11,604 nucleotides of DNA from an uncultured Collinsella sp. Lineage in GTDB: Bacteria > Actinomycetota > Coriobacteriia > Coriobacteriales > Coriobacteriaceae. Below, piece after piece: positions 1-5,988 of the stretch; the first letter of the stretch is position 1; each line of letters begins with the position of its first letter. The notes beneath the pieces are model-generated. The model was not told the origin of the DNA. It was given only the letters and a program-made list of their open reading frames with translations, and searched no databases. The translations under genes were made by a program, and so were the position numbers. The stretch covers positions 1 to 11,604 of the forward strand of contig CAAEOL010000061.1 in NCBI GenBank assembly GCA_900757595.1. The letters are read 5' to 3'.

Positions 1-958
1 CATTCGTCGCGGCATCGAGTTTTACGACATGCAGGGTGATGGCGCCGGGTTGTTCATCGATGGCGACCTGCCCGCCGTCATTCCCCGTGGTAAAGGCAAC
101 GCGATCGGGGCGGGGGACATAGCCGGCCGGCGCCTTCGTTTCAACTAGGTGGTATGCCGTATTGGGCAGAAGTGTTGCCTGTGCTCGACCGTTGCCGTCC
201 ATCTGAATGGTGCCGACACGTGCGTCGCTGGCGCTCTCAAAAACATCGAATGTTGCCCCGTCAAACTGATAGGTATTGTTTCCGCTGGTAATAACGGTGT
301 TCGCAGACTGCTTTTGGAAGGAAACAGAGACCGCCGGCAGTACATAGAGCATGTCTTGACGTTTGCTGCCGCCCGATACGGTTCCTAAATAGCGCCGCGC
401 GCGGTGCGGAGCGGCTTTGATGCTTCCTGATTTTGCGTTGTCGTGGAGCCACCGCGCAGCCGCCACGACTTCATTGTCGGCGGTAAAGTGCCCACTCTTG
501 GTTTTGCCCTGAGCGGTCGTGTAGGAGTATCTGCCGTCGACATGGGTAGTGCCGTTGAGCATCCATACGGCGAGTTGGGTGGCGGCGCGGGCGCGATCGG
601 GTGAAAGATGGTAACCGCCAAACGACGTGGCGGTAGGATATCCGTGACAAACGATTGCCGCGAACTCGTCGTCGAGCCACACCCAGCCTTGATCAAAGTT
701 GAGCCATGGGCCGCCCGGCTTGGTGGGCCCGGGGCGTTCCTGGTTCATGCAGTAGGCAATCGAGGCGTCTTGAGCTTCATATTTGCCGATGAAGAAGGGC
801 CCACAATCATCGCTAATGGTGCGGAAGCCGAGCTGATCGTAGCCATCGACGGCAAATGCGGCTCCCGGTGCCAGGCAGCCGAAAAGCAGGAAGAGGAGCA
901 GGAGCAGCGGACCTGTTGCGATTGCGCTGTGGACAGAGTGCGTGGGTGCGTTGGACAT
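1..958 (-). CDS. Thioester-domain (TQxA) / SpaA-repeat surface adhesin, 3' end outside window
   Basis: Seen: an open minus-strand frame of 319 codons with no stop, running off the left edge. The start ATG at 958 has an AAGGAG site 5 nt upstream (complement of 964-969). Residues 1-36 form a secretion signal with a Leu-rich core ending in AFA before VDG. Residues 60-200 contain AYCMNQ (Cys70) and TQLAVW (Gln128), the Cys and Gln pair that forms an internal thioester in TED/TQxA domains. Residues 210-305 are a SpaA/Cna-B-like domain with Lys216 in SFQKQ and Glu273 in ETKAPAGY, the usual isopeptide Lys and catalytic Glu. A second such domain seems to begin at LHVVKLD (309-315). Known: thioester domains bind host surface ligands covalently, and these proteins are usually sortase-anchored pilus tips or adhesins. 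The LPxTG end is not in the window. LFGC in the signal is a poor lipobox, so signal peptidase I is more likely. Family call is fairly sure; target ligand unknown. Confidence 0.85.
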   Translation of the reverse strand, partial: MSNAPTHSVHSAIATGPLLLLLFLLFGCLAPGAAFAVDGYDQLGFRTISDDCGPFFIGKYEAQDASIAYCMNQERPGPTKPGGPWLNFDQGWVWLDDEFAAIVCHGYPTATSFGGYHLSPDRARAATQLAVWMLNGTTHVDGRYSYTTAQGKTKSGHFTADNEVVAAARWLHDNAKSGSIKAAPHRARRYLGTVSGGSKRQDMLYVLPAVSVSFQKQSANTVITSGNNTYQFDGATFDVFESASDARVGTIQMDGNGRAQATLLPNTAYHLVETKAPAGYVPRPDRVAFTTGNDGGQVAIDEQPGAITLHVVKLDAATN

Positions 959-963
959 GGCTG

Positions 964-969
964 CTCCTT
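964..969 (-). promoter_or_regulatory. Ribosome binding site of the surface adhesin
   Basis: On the minus strand this reads AAGGAG, 5 nt before the ATG at 958. It fixes the start of the adhesin. A small hairpin (arms in 973-980 and 984-991, with one mismatch in the minus-strand RNA) lies 3 nt upstream of it. Confidence 0.75.
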
Positions 970-991
970 ATCCCTCGTGCGCCGCACGGGG

Positions 992-1212
992 AGGCCGCGG
1001 CGCTTGGGATGAGGCTACCGCCATGGTTCATGCGGGTAAGTACCAGAAGCTGACCAAAAGCTTGCCCGATTTCTGACAAATCGAGCTCAAATACAATAAT
1101 CAGATAAAAGTACAGGTAGAAGATGGTAAGAAAAGAAAGACAAAGGTCCTCATCTCCACAATTGACGCGATTTTCAAACGAATCTCCACAGCTAAAACAA
1201 GCATCACCACCC
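992..1212. other. AT-rich intergenic stretch without a recognisable gene
   Basis: From about 1075 onward this stretch is clearly poorer in GC than the flanking genes. It should hold the minus-strand promoter of the adhesin, but no convincing -35/-10 pair could be picked on that strand. Short open frames across it show no family resemblance and no good ribosome binding site. Confidence 0.5.
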
Positions 1213-1242
1213 TTGTATCGAACAAGACAACCGCGTTATACT
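1213..1242 (+). promoter_or_regulatory. Putative promoter of tRNA-Gly
   Basis: A TATACT -10 box (1237-1242) lies 18 nt after a weak -35 TTGTAT (1213-1218). It sits 13 nt before the mature tRNA 5' end at 1256, the expected place for a short-leader tRNA promoter. The -10 matches consensus at 5 of 6 positions and the -35 at only 3 of 6. Confidence 0.45.
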
Positions 1243-1255
1243 AGCCAACACATAA

Positions 1256-1330
1256 GCGGGCATCGCCAAGTGGTAAGGCATCAGCTTCCCAAGCTGACAC
1301 TCGCGGGTTCGAGTCCCGTTGCCCGCTCCA
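1256..1330 (+). tRNA. tRNA-Gly (anticodon CCC), CCA encoded
   Basis: All cloverleaf parts can be read. The acceptor stem GCGGGCA pairs perfectly with TGCCCGC, followed by discriminator T and an encoded CCA at 1328-1330. The anticodon arm is TCAGC-TTCCCAA-GCTGA, placing CCC at the anticodon, which decodes GGG as glycine. The T arm has the canonical GTTCGAGTC loop (stem 1303-1307 with 1315-1319, one G-T pair). The gene is followed at once by an intrinsic terminator and so is probably transcribed alone. The last 16 bases before CA (1313-1328) recur twice downstream at 1504-1519 and 1635-1650. Confidence 0.96.
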
Positions 1331-1341
1331 TTCGAATTTCA

Positions 1342-1373
1342 GGCACGGTAACGTTTCGTTACTGTGCCTTTTT
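1342..1373 (+). terminator. Intrinsic terminator of tRNA-Gly
   Basis: A 12-bp stem, GGCACGGTAACG paired with CGTTACTGTGCC (one G-T pair), has a TTT loop and is followed by five T residues. It begins 11 nt after the CCA of the tRNA. Confidence 0.9.
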
Positions 1374-1384
1374 CAATAAAGTGC

Positions 1385-1399
1385 CGGGACTCGAACCCG
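1385..1399 (-). repeat. Inverted copy of the tRNA-Gly T arm
   Basis: The bases CGGGACTCGAACCCG are the exact reverse complement of 1304-1318 in the tRNA-Gly T arm. No matching acceptor stem or anticodon arm can be built around them on the minus strand, so this is at most a tRNA fragment. Because T arms are conserved, it could come from a different tRNA. Confidence 0.6.
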
Positions 1400-1417
1400 A
1401 CAGGGTGCGAGCGTTAA

Positions 1418-1436
1418 ATAAACGCGAAGCGTTTAT
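1418..1436. repeat. Perfect hairpin with GAA loop (GCGAAGC core)
   Basis: An 8-bp stem, ATAAACGC with GCGTTTAT, closes on a GAA triloop, giving a GCGAAGC core at 1424-1430. There is no T tract, so it is not an intrinsic terminator. Confidence 0.7.
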
Positions 1437-1449
1437 AGCGAGCAGGCAA

Positions 1450-1467
1450 GGTCGCCGATAGGCGACC
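1450..1467. repeat. Perfect hairpin with GATA loop
   Basis: GGTCGCC (1450-1456) pairs with GGCGACC (1461-1467) around a GATA loop. Its right arm overlaps the first four bases of the 56-bp repeat unit A. There is no T tract. Confidence 0.65.
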
Positions 1468-1519
1468 GCAGCCGGTGCGGATTTGCGAAGCAAATACGCG
1501 GACGTCCCGTTGCCCGCTC
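1464..1519 (+). repeat. 56-bp direct repeat, unit A, ending in a tRNA-Gly 3'-end copy
   Basis: Unit A matches unit B (1595-1650) over exactly 56 positions without gaps. The 5' part (GACC, one change, CAGCCGG) and the last 19 bases, GACGTCCCGTTGCCCGCTC, are shared. The middle differs but folds into a hairpin of the same geometry: stem 1477-1486 with 1490-1499, one G-A mismatch, loop GAA. The last 16 bases equal tRNA-Gly 1313-1328. The unit is not a tRNA: it has no D arm, no anticodon arm and no matching 5' acceptor strand. Confidence 0.8.
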
Positions 1520-1594
1520 TATCAGCCAAGGGGGATGCTGGGACACTCGGTTCGATCCGGTCTCCTTCGACGGCTTTGAGGACCGGGGCATGCT
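1520..1594. other. Spacer between the two 56-bp repeats
   Basis: No gene is seen. It contains a GGTTCGATCC string like a tRNA T loop (1549-1558) whose flanks do not form a T stem. It also contains CCGGTC (1557-1562) and its inverted copy GACCGG (1581-1586). Confidence 0.5.
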
Positions 1595-1650
1595 GACCAC
1601 AGCCGGCGTGCGTCCGCGACGCGGACGCACAGACGTCCCGTTGCCCGCTC
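1595..1650 (+). repeat. 56-bp direct repeat, unit B, ending in a tRNA-Gly 3'-end copy
   Basis: This is the second copy of the unit at 1464-1519. Its hairpin has ten perfect pairs (1608-1617 with 1621-1630) and loop GAC. Four base pairs differ from unit A by changes on both sides that keep pairing: 1609/1629, 1612/1626, 1614/1624 and 1615/1623. The G-A mismatch of unit A is a C-G pair here (1611/1627). The terminal 19 bases are identical to unit A and the last 16 to the tRNA. Confidence 0.8.
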
Positions 1651-1704
1651 CTGCTTCAAAATGTTAGGTTCATGCCTGCTGCCCATACTTGCACCTGCGC
1701 ACGG

Positions 1705-1710
1705 TACAAT
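1705..1710 (+). promoter_or_regulatory. Possible -10 box of purB
   Basis: TACAAT fits a -10 hexamer about 45 nt before the purB start. No good -35 lies 16-18 nt upstream, so this is a weak call. Confidence 0.25.
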
Positions 1711-1754
1711 GGTTGGGTTACGACCAACGTGCCAATAACCAAAAAGGAGCCGCT

Positions 1755-3101
1755 ATGATCGATCGCTATACCCGCCCGGAGATGGGACACATCTTCTCCC
1801 TCGAGAACAAGTACGCCATTTGGCAGGAGATCGAGGTCCTGGCCTGCGAGGCCCAGGCGGAGCTCGGCAAGATCGGCATTTCTAAAAACGAAGCCCAGTG
1901 GATCCGCGACCACGCCAACTTTGAGAAGGCAAAGGTCGATGAGATCGAGGAGGTCACGCGCCACGATGTCATCGCCTTCCTGACCAACATGAAGGAGTAC
2001 ATCGACGCCGATGTTCCCGAGGGCGACCCCAAGCCCAGCCGCTGGGTTCACTACGGTATGACCAGCTCCGACCTGGGTGATACTGCTCTGTGCTATCAGC
2101 TTACTCAGGCGTGTGATCTGATTATCGAGGACGTCAAGAAGCTCGGCGTGATCTGCAAGCGCCGCGCCTTCGAGGAGCGCAATACGCTTTGCGCTGGCCG
2201 CACCCATGGCATCCATGCTGAGCCGATGACCTTCGGCATGAAGTTTGGCTCTTGGGCATGGGAACTCAAGCGCGACCTTGATCGTCTTGAGGATGCTCGC
2301 AAGAACGTTGCCTTCGGTGCCATCTCCGGTGCCGTCGGCACCTACAGCTCCATCGAGCCGTTCGTCGAGGAGTACGTCTGTGAGCACCTGGGTCTGGTTC
2401 ACGACCCGCTGTCCACGCAGGTCATCAGCCGCGATCACCACGCCTATCTTGCCGGCGTGCTTGCCACTACAGCGGCCACCTGCGAGCGCATCGCGACCGA
2501 GGTCCGCAACCTGCAGAAGACCGATACACTCGAGGCCGAGGAGCCCTTCCGCAAGGGCCAAAAGGGCAGCTCCGCCATGCCACACAAGCGCAACCCCATC
2601 ACCATGGAGAAGGTCTGCGGTCTGTCGCGCGTCGTGAAGTCCAACGCCCAGGTCGCCTTCGACAACGTCGCCCTGTGGCACGAGCGCGACATTTCGCACT
2701 CTTCCGCCGAGCGTGTCGCCCAGGCCGATAGCTTCATCGCGCTTGACCATATGTTCCAGTGCCTCATTCGCGTTATCGACGGCCTGCAGCTGTATCCGGC
2801 CCGCATGATGGCCAATCTCAACAAGACCCGCGGCCTCATCTTCTCCTCCAAGGTCCTGCTTGCCCTCGTCGATACGGGTATCACCCGCGAGGATGCGTAC
2901 GCCATTGTGCAGGAGAACGCCATGGCCACCTGGCACGAGGTGCAGGATTGTGTCTCTGGCCCCACCTTTAAGGAGCGTCTCGAGGCCGATCCGCGCTGCA
3001 CCGTCAGCCAGGAGAAGCTCGACGAGATTTTTGATCCGTGGGACTTCCTCACCCGCATCGATACGGTCTTCGATCGCCTGGAGCAGCTGAGCTTCGAGTA
3101 G
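1755..3101 (+). CDS. purB: Adenylosuccinate lyase
   Basis: The enzyme cleaves SAICAR to AICAR plus fumarate in de novo purine synthesis and adenylosuccinate to AMP plus fumarate; it is a cytosolic homotetramer in this family. The 448-residue product has the expected length. Seen: TRHDV (His70), YGMTSSDLGDT (100-110), GRTHGIHAEP with His151 and His154, and the fumarase/aspartase-superfamily signature GSSAMPHKRNP (271-281), which carries the catalytic-loop Ser and the MPxKxN core. Start chosen at ATG 1755 because AAAAAGGAG (1741-1749) lies just before it; an in-frame upstream ATG at 1689 lacks such a site. The gene stands alone, 105 bp after the tRNA-derived repeats and before a strong terminator. 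The long frame on the opposite strand is a shadow. Confidence 0.97.
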   Translation: MIDRYTRPEMGHIFSLENKYAIWQEIEVLACEAQAELGKIGISKNEAQWIRDHANFEKAKVDEIEEVTRHDVIAFLTNMKEYIDADVPEGDPKPSRWVHYGMTSSDLGDTALCYQLTQACDLIIEDVKKLGVICKRRAFEERNTLCAGRTHGIHAEPMTFGMKFGSWAWELKRDLDRLEDARKNVAFGAISGAVGTYSSIEPFVEEYVCEHLGLVHDPLSTQVISRDHHAYLAGVLATTAATCERIATEVRNLQKTDTLEAEEPFRKGQKGSSAMPHKRNPITMEKVCGLSRVVKSNAQVAFDNVALWHERDISHSSAERVAQADSFIALDHMFQCLIRVIDGLQLYPARMMANLNKTRGLIFSSKVLLALVDTGITREDAYAIVQENAMATWHEVQDCVSGPTFKERLEADPRCTVSQEKLDEIFDPWDFLTRIDTVFDRLEQLSFE

Positions 3102-3144
3102 GGTTAACCTAATTCGACCGCTTGCGGATGCATTTCAACCTTTG

Positions 3145-3178
3145 GCGCCTTGCCCGTCTTGGGCGAGGCGCTTTTTTT
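3145..3178 (+). terminator. Intrinsic terminator of purB
   Basis: An 11-bp stem, GCGCCTTGCCC with GGGCGAGGCGC (one G-T pair), has a GTCTT loop and is followed by seven T residues, 43 nt after the purB stop. Confidence 0.92.
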
Positions 3179-3208
3179 ACTGTCGCATATGCGCCCGGGT
3201 AATAAAAT
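3176..3208 (+). promoter_or_regulatory. Possible promoter of the SBP-GGDEF operon
   Basis: TAATAA (3200-3205) and TAAAAT (3203-3208) are -10-like and sit about 35 nt before the GTG start at 3243. The only -35 candidate is a poor TTTACT (3176-3181). If this is the promoter, the ATG at 3207 would fall outside the transcript, which favours the GTG start. Confidence 0.25.
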
Positions 3209-3242
3209 GAACTCCGACTGCTGTTTCGATGAAAGGGGGCAC

Positions 3243-4079
3243 GTGCCCAGACGCATCAAGCGGGCCACCATCGTCTCGTTTACGCTCATACTCCTTGTTG
3301 CCGTCTGTGCGGGCGCCCTGACGTATACCGTTCGAAGCAGTTCTTCCTCCTCGAATGAAGCCGATAGAGATCTCCCGGTGCTCAAAATCGGCGTTACGGA
3401 TAACGACCCCTATGTGTATGTCGATACCACGGGCGATTACGCCGGTATCGATATCGACATCGCCCGCGAGGCCTGCAAGCGTGCGGGGCTCAAGCCACAG
3501 TTTGTCGATATTGACTGGAACGATCGCGACCGGCTGCTCAAAAACGGTGATATCGATTGCCTGTGGTGTGACTATTCTCCCTGTTATCGCGAGGATAAGT
3601 ATTACTGGACCGAGCCGTATCTAACCGTGACGGTCTCGGTTGCCGCCAAGAAAACGAGTGGCATCAAGTCCTTGGCACATCTCGATGGAAGTAAGACCAT
3701 TGCGGTGATTGCGGGTTCGGTGAGTGAACGCCGATTGCTTGCGGGGGATTTGGGGGTCTCGTCGGACGTTCAAATCCAATCATATGGCTCTGCCGAACTC
3801 TGCAAAGCCGCTCTAGTCAAAGGGTACGTTGACTGCTGGATGGCGGATGTCCAGTCGCTTGACCGACTCGTTGCTCAGTATCCCGGCGTTTACCGTGTGT
3901 TTGCCGACAATGTTATGACGGTTGACCTGGGCGTCGCGTTTGATGACAGCTATGAAGGATCGGTCGTAAAGGATCTCAATACCGCGCTGTTCGACATGGA
4001 TCGAGATGGCACGATTGACCGTATTGTGGGCAATTACAAGACAGGAGCGACGACGGGCGGGCAAGGAGGAAATTCATGA
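3243..4079 (+). CDS. Membrane-anchored family-3 solute-binding protein, sensory partner of the next gene
   Basis: From GTG 3243 (GAAAGGGGG just upstream) the product has 278 residues: a basic start (MPRRIKR), one hydrophobic segment (about 9-30), a Ser-rich linker (32-37) and a family-3 solute-binding domain (about 45-268). Seen: the YAGIDIDIA segment after the first strand (66-74), a WTEPYL segment (122-127) typical of the fold, and a C-terminal DGTIDRIVGNY helix like other members. Known: such proteins bind amino acids or other small polar ligands. There is no ABC permease or ATPase gene nearby; the gene overlaps a diguanylate cyclase by ATGA, so a sensing role is inferred. AVC at 20-22 is not a proper lipobox, so the hydrophobic segment probably stays as an anchor. 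The exported domain has six Cys (78, 106, 109, 114, 187, 198), unusual for the family. An ATG at 3207 is the alternative start. Ligand unknown. Confidence 0.85.
   Translation: MPRRIKRATIVSFTLILLVAVCAGALTYTVRSSSSSSNEADRDLPVLKIGVTDNDPYVYVDTTGDYAGIDIDIAREACKRAGLKPQFVDIDWNDRDRLLKNGDIDCLWCDYSPCYREDKYYWTEPYLTVTVSVAAKKTSGIKSLAHLDGSKTIAVIAGSVSERRLLAGDLGVSSDVQIQSYGSAELCKAALVKGYVDCWMADVQSLDRLVAQYPGVYRVFADNVMTVDLGVAFDDSYEGSVVKDLNTALFDMDRDGTIDRIVGNYKTGATTGGQGGNS
4063..4070 (+). promoter_or_regulatory. Ribosome binding site of the diguanylate cyclase
   Basis: AAGGAGGA lies inside the end of the SBP gene, 5 nt before the overlapping ATG at 4076. This near-perfect site suggests the cyclase is translated strongly and together with its partner. 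Confidence 0.8.
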
Positions 4080-5875
4080 CAACTGATGAGCACCGCTTGA
4101 GTCGAAAGACTCTGAACGTCATAGCTGCCAGCGTTATTGTCAGCGCCGTCTTGTTAGGCCTGTTGTATACGGTTGGAACCCATCGCTGCCTCGAAAAAAC
4201 GCTTGGGTTTGGCCAAGAAACCATGGTGTTTTTGGAGAACGCTTGCGAAAAATATGACCGCTACGAACAGGGGAGAAAAACCGAGGCGACGCACGATTTG
4301 CTCGCCGCGGTCGAATCGTTTGTGACGTTCCTGTCCTCTGATCGCGTTGAGGTTAACGACGATCTTATCGAGCAATTTGTCCATGCCGAGAACCTTTCGG
4401 GGCTGATGGTCATGGACTCCGATGGCCATATGGCTGCCCACTACGACATCGATGGTCGCGATCCGCTCATGTTGTGGCGAGATGAGTTGGCCTGTTCGCC
4501 GGTCGCATCGATGTATCAAGGTTCCAAAGTGACCTACTCAACTGTCGATGAGCGCCGTGGTGTCGTTTTTGCCGTCTGTGCTGTTCCGTATGGCGACGGC
4601 GTTGCCCTGGCATACCGCTCACTTGTTTCCGATACGGCGGACGACTATTCATATGCCATAGCCGACGTGCTTTCGAACAGTACCTTCCACCAGGGTCCCA
4701 CGGTGCTTGTTATGGAGGATGCGGAGATTGTCTCATCCAACAGTGCCGATGCTGACGTGTCGCTCGCCCGACTCCTCACCAGCGTAGGAGTTGAGTGGAA
4801 AGACGACGGCCTGACGCGCATCGAATATCGAGGAGACGAATGGTATGCCGTGCGTGCGGCATATAAGGACTACCGCCTGTTTGCGCTATATCCCAAATCT
4901 GAGGTCATGTCTGACAGGATTTCATTTGTCGCCGCCGGCGTCTTGGTGTGTCTTGCGTTTTGGGTCGTGGTACTGTTGGCTCGAAATATCGTTGACCACC
5001 GCAATTTGGTCGAAAAGGATAAACAGCTCGGCATTATCAATGCCATAAGCGCCATCTACGATTCGACCTTCCTTTTGCATCTCGACACCCTCGAGATCGA
5101 GGGGATCAATATGTCGCCGGCGATAGCGAAGATATTTGCCGAGCACAGCGAGGCATATGACTTTATGGACACGGTCTGCCGGGATATCGTGAGCCCCGAA
5201 AGCCGCGAAGCGGTTGTGGGACTCGTAGATATAAGTTCGATTCGTGAACGTATGGAGGGCGTACCGTACTTGGCTGCCGAGGTGCGAGATTGTCGAGGCG
5301 CTTGGTACTCGCTACAGGTTGTCCCCCAGCATCGCGATGAGCAAGGCCGGCTGGAGTCGGTCGTCGTGGCGACGCACAACATATCGATGGTCAAGCATGC
5401 CGAGGAGCTGTCATATCAAGACAAACTGACGGGGCTTCGCAACCGCAACTATCTTGAATCGCGCGGAGATAGCCTGGTAAACGAGGACTTGCCCGTGAGC
5501 GTGATTATGTTGGACTGCAATTATCTCAAGCGGACCAACGACATCTATGGTCACGAGATGGGGGATGAACTGCTGCGACGGACGGCGTCCGTGCTGCGGC
5601 GGGTGGCTGGTGCGGATTATCTGCCGATGCGCCTTGGCGGCGACGAGTTTTTGCTGGTTTGCCCCCATACTGACAACGAGTCTGCGCTCGGGCTGGAACA
5701 GGATCTTCGTCTCGGTCTTGCCGCGGTAAGCGATGAGGCCCTGACGGTCAGCGCATCGATTGGCGTGGCGACCGTCGAGACGGCTGGAAATACGCTGGCC
5801 GATGTATATCGTGTCGCCGACCACAATATGTATCGGGAGAAGCGCACGGTCCACGCGCAGGGTGCGGACTGCTAA
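4076..5875 (+). CDS. Membrane-bound sensory diguanylate cyclase (GGDEF)
   Basis: The protein of 599 residues is expected to make cyclic di-GMP from two GTP in response to an outside signal. Seen in order: TM1 (about 13-34), an extracellular domain of about 245 residues, TM2 (about 282-303), a PAS-like domain (about 318-440), and a GGDEF domain (about 447-595). The last carries DKLTGLRNR (449-457), the metal-binding Asp480 in LDCNYLKRTND, the intact GGDEF (521-525), SIGVA (561-565) and a closing ADHNMY (581-586). These features indicate an active enzyme. The inhibitory RxxD site is missing: the aligned residues are GADY (512-515), so product feedback through that site is unlikely. Translation overlaps the SBP gene by 4 bp. 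Inference: the SBP domain, held on the same outer face, passes ligand state to the extracellular domain. No EAL or HD-GYP phosphodiesterase or c-di-GMP receptor is in the window. Confidence 0.92.
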   Translation: MTTDEHRLSRKTLNVIAASVIVSAVLLGLLYTVGTHRCLEKTLGFGQETMVFLENACEKYDRYEQGRKTEATHDLLAAVESFVTFLSSDRVEVNDDLIEQFVHAENLSGLMVMDSDGHMAAHYDIDGRDPLMLWRDELACSPVASMYQGSKVTYSTVDERRGVVFAVCAVPYGDGVALAYRSLVSDTADDYSYAIADVLSNSTFHQGPTVLVMEDAEIVSSNSADADVSLARLLTSVGVEWKDDGLTRIEYRGDEWYAVRAAYKDYRLFALYPKSEVMSDRISFVAAGVLVCLAFWVVVLLARNIVDHRNLVEKDKQLGIINAISAIYDSTFLLHLDTLEIEGINMSPAIAKIFAEHSEAYDFMDTVCRDIVSPESREAVVGLVDISSIRERMEGVPYLAAEVRDCRGAWYSLQVVPQHRDEQGRLESVVVATHNISMVKHAEELSYQDKLTGLRNRNYLESRGDSLVNEDLPVSVIMLDCNYLKRTNDIYGHEMGDELLRRTASVLRRVAGADYLPMRLGGDEFLLVCPHTDNESALGLEQDLRLGLAAVSDEALTVSASIGVATVETAGNTLADVYRVADHNMYREKRTVHAQGADC

Positions 5876-5920
5876 TCTTGCCCCCGCGAGTCCATGCATC
5901 GTAGGATGTTGAATCGGTGC

Positions 5921-5953
5921 TTGCGATAATAAGTCGGCCCAGGCGGGGATAAT
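5921..5953 (+). promoter_or_regulatory. Possible promoter of the TSCPD-lipoprotein pair
   Basis: GATAAT (5948-5953) is a fair -10 box 35 nt before the ATG at 5989. TTGCGA (5921-5926) is a possible -35 but the 21-nt gap is too long. No terminator is seen after the cyclase stop at 5875, so read-through from the upstream operon is possible. Confidence 0.25.
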
Positions 5954-5988
5954 AGACGTCTGAAATTTCTTTCTGAGAGGGGATCTCA

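Noticed and set aside
608..1012. A 134-codon plus-strand frame
   Set aside because: It runs antisense to the signal peptide and thioester domain of the adhesin, which has a strong ribosome site and domain motifs.
1380..1440. A minus-strand tRNA around the T-arm fragment
   Set aside because: No matching acceptor strands, anticodon arm or D arm can be placed around it.
1123..1461. A plus-strand frame spanning the tRNA
   Set aside because: It reads through the tRNA and its terminator and has no protein family resemblance.
1464..1650. CRISPR-like repeats
   Set aside because: Only two units, each diverged in its middle, with a 75-bp gap and no cas genes; the tRNA-derived tail explains the identity better.
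1656..2936. A 426-codon open frame on the minus strand
   Set aside because: It lies wholly across purB in antisense and its product is a low-complexity Leu/Val/Asp/Gly-rich string typical of the complement of GC-biased codons. No family motif is seen.
3243..3320. Lipoprotein signal in the binding protein
   Set aside because: The residues before Cys22 are VAV, which do not fit a lipobox (Val directly before Cys is not accepted), so an uncleaved membrane anchor is preferred.
3993..4028. EF-hand-like DMDRDGTID calcium loop at the end of the binding protein
   Set aside because: The twelfth position lacks an acidic residue, and a DGT turn followed by a helix is a normal end for this binding-protein family.
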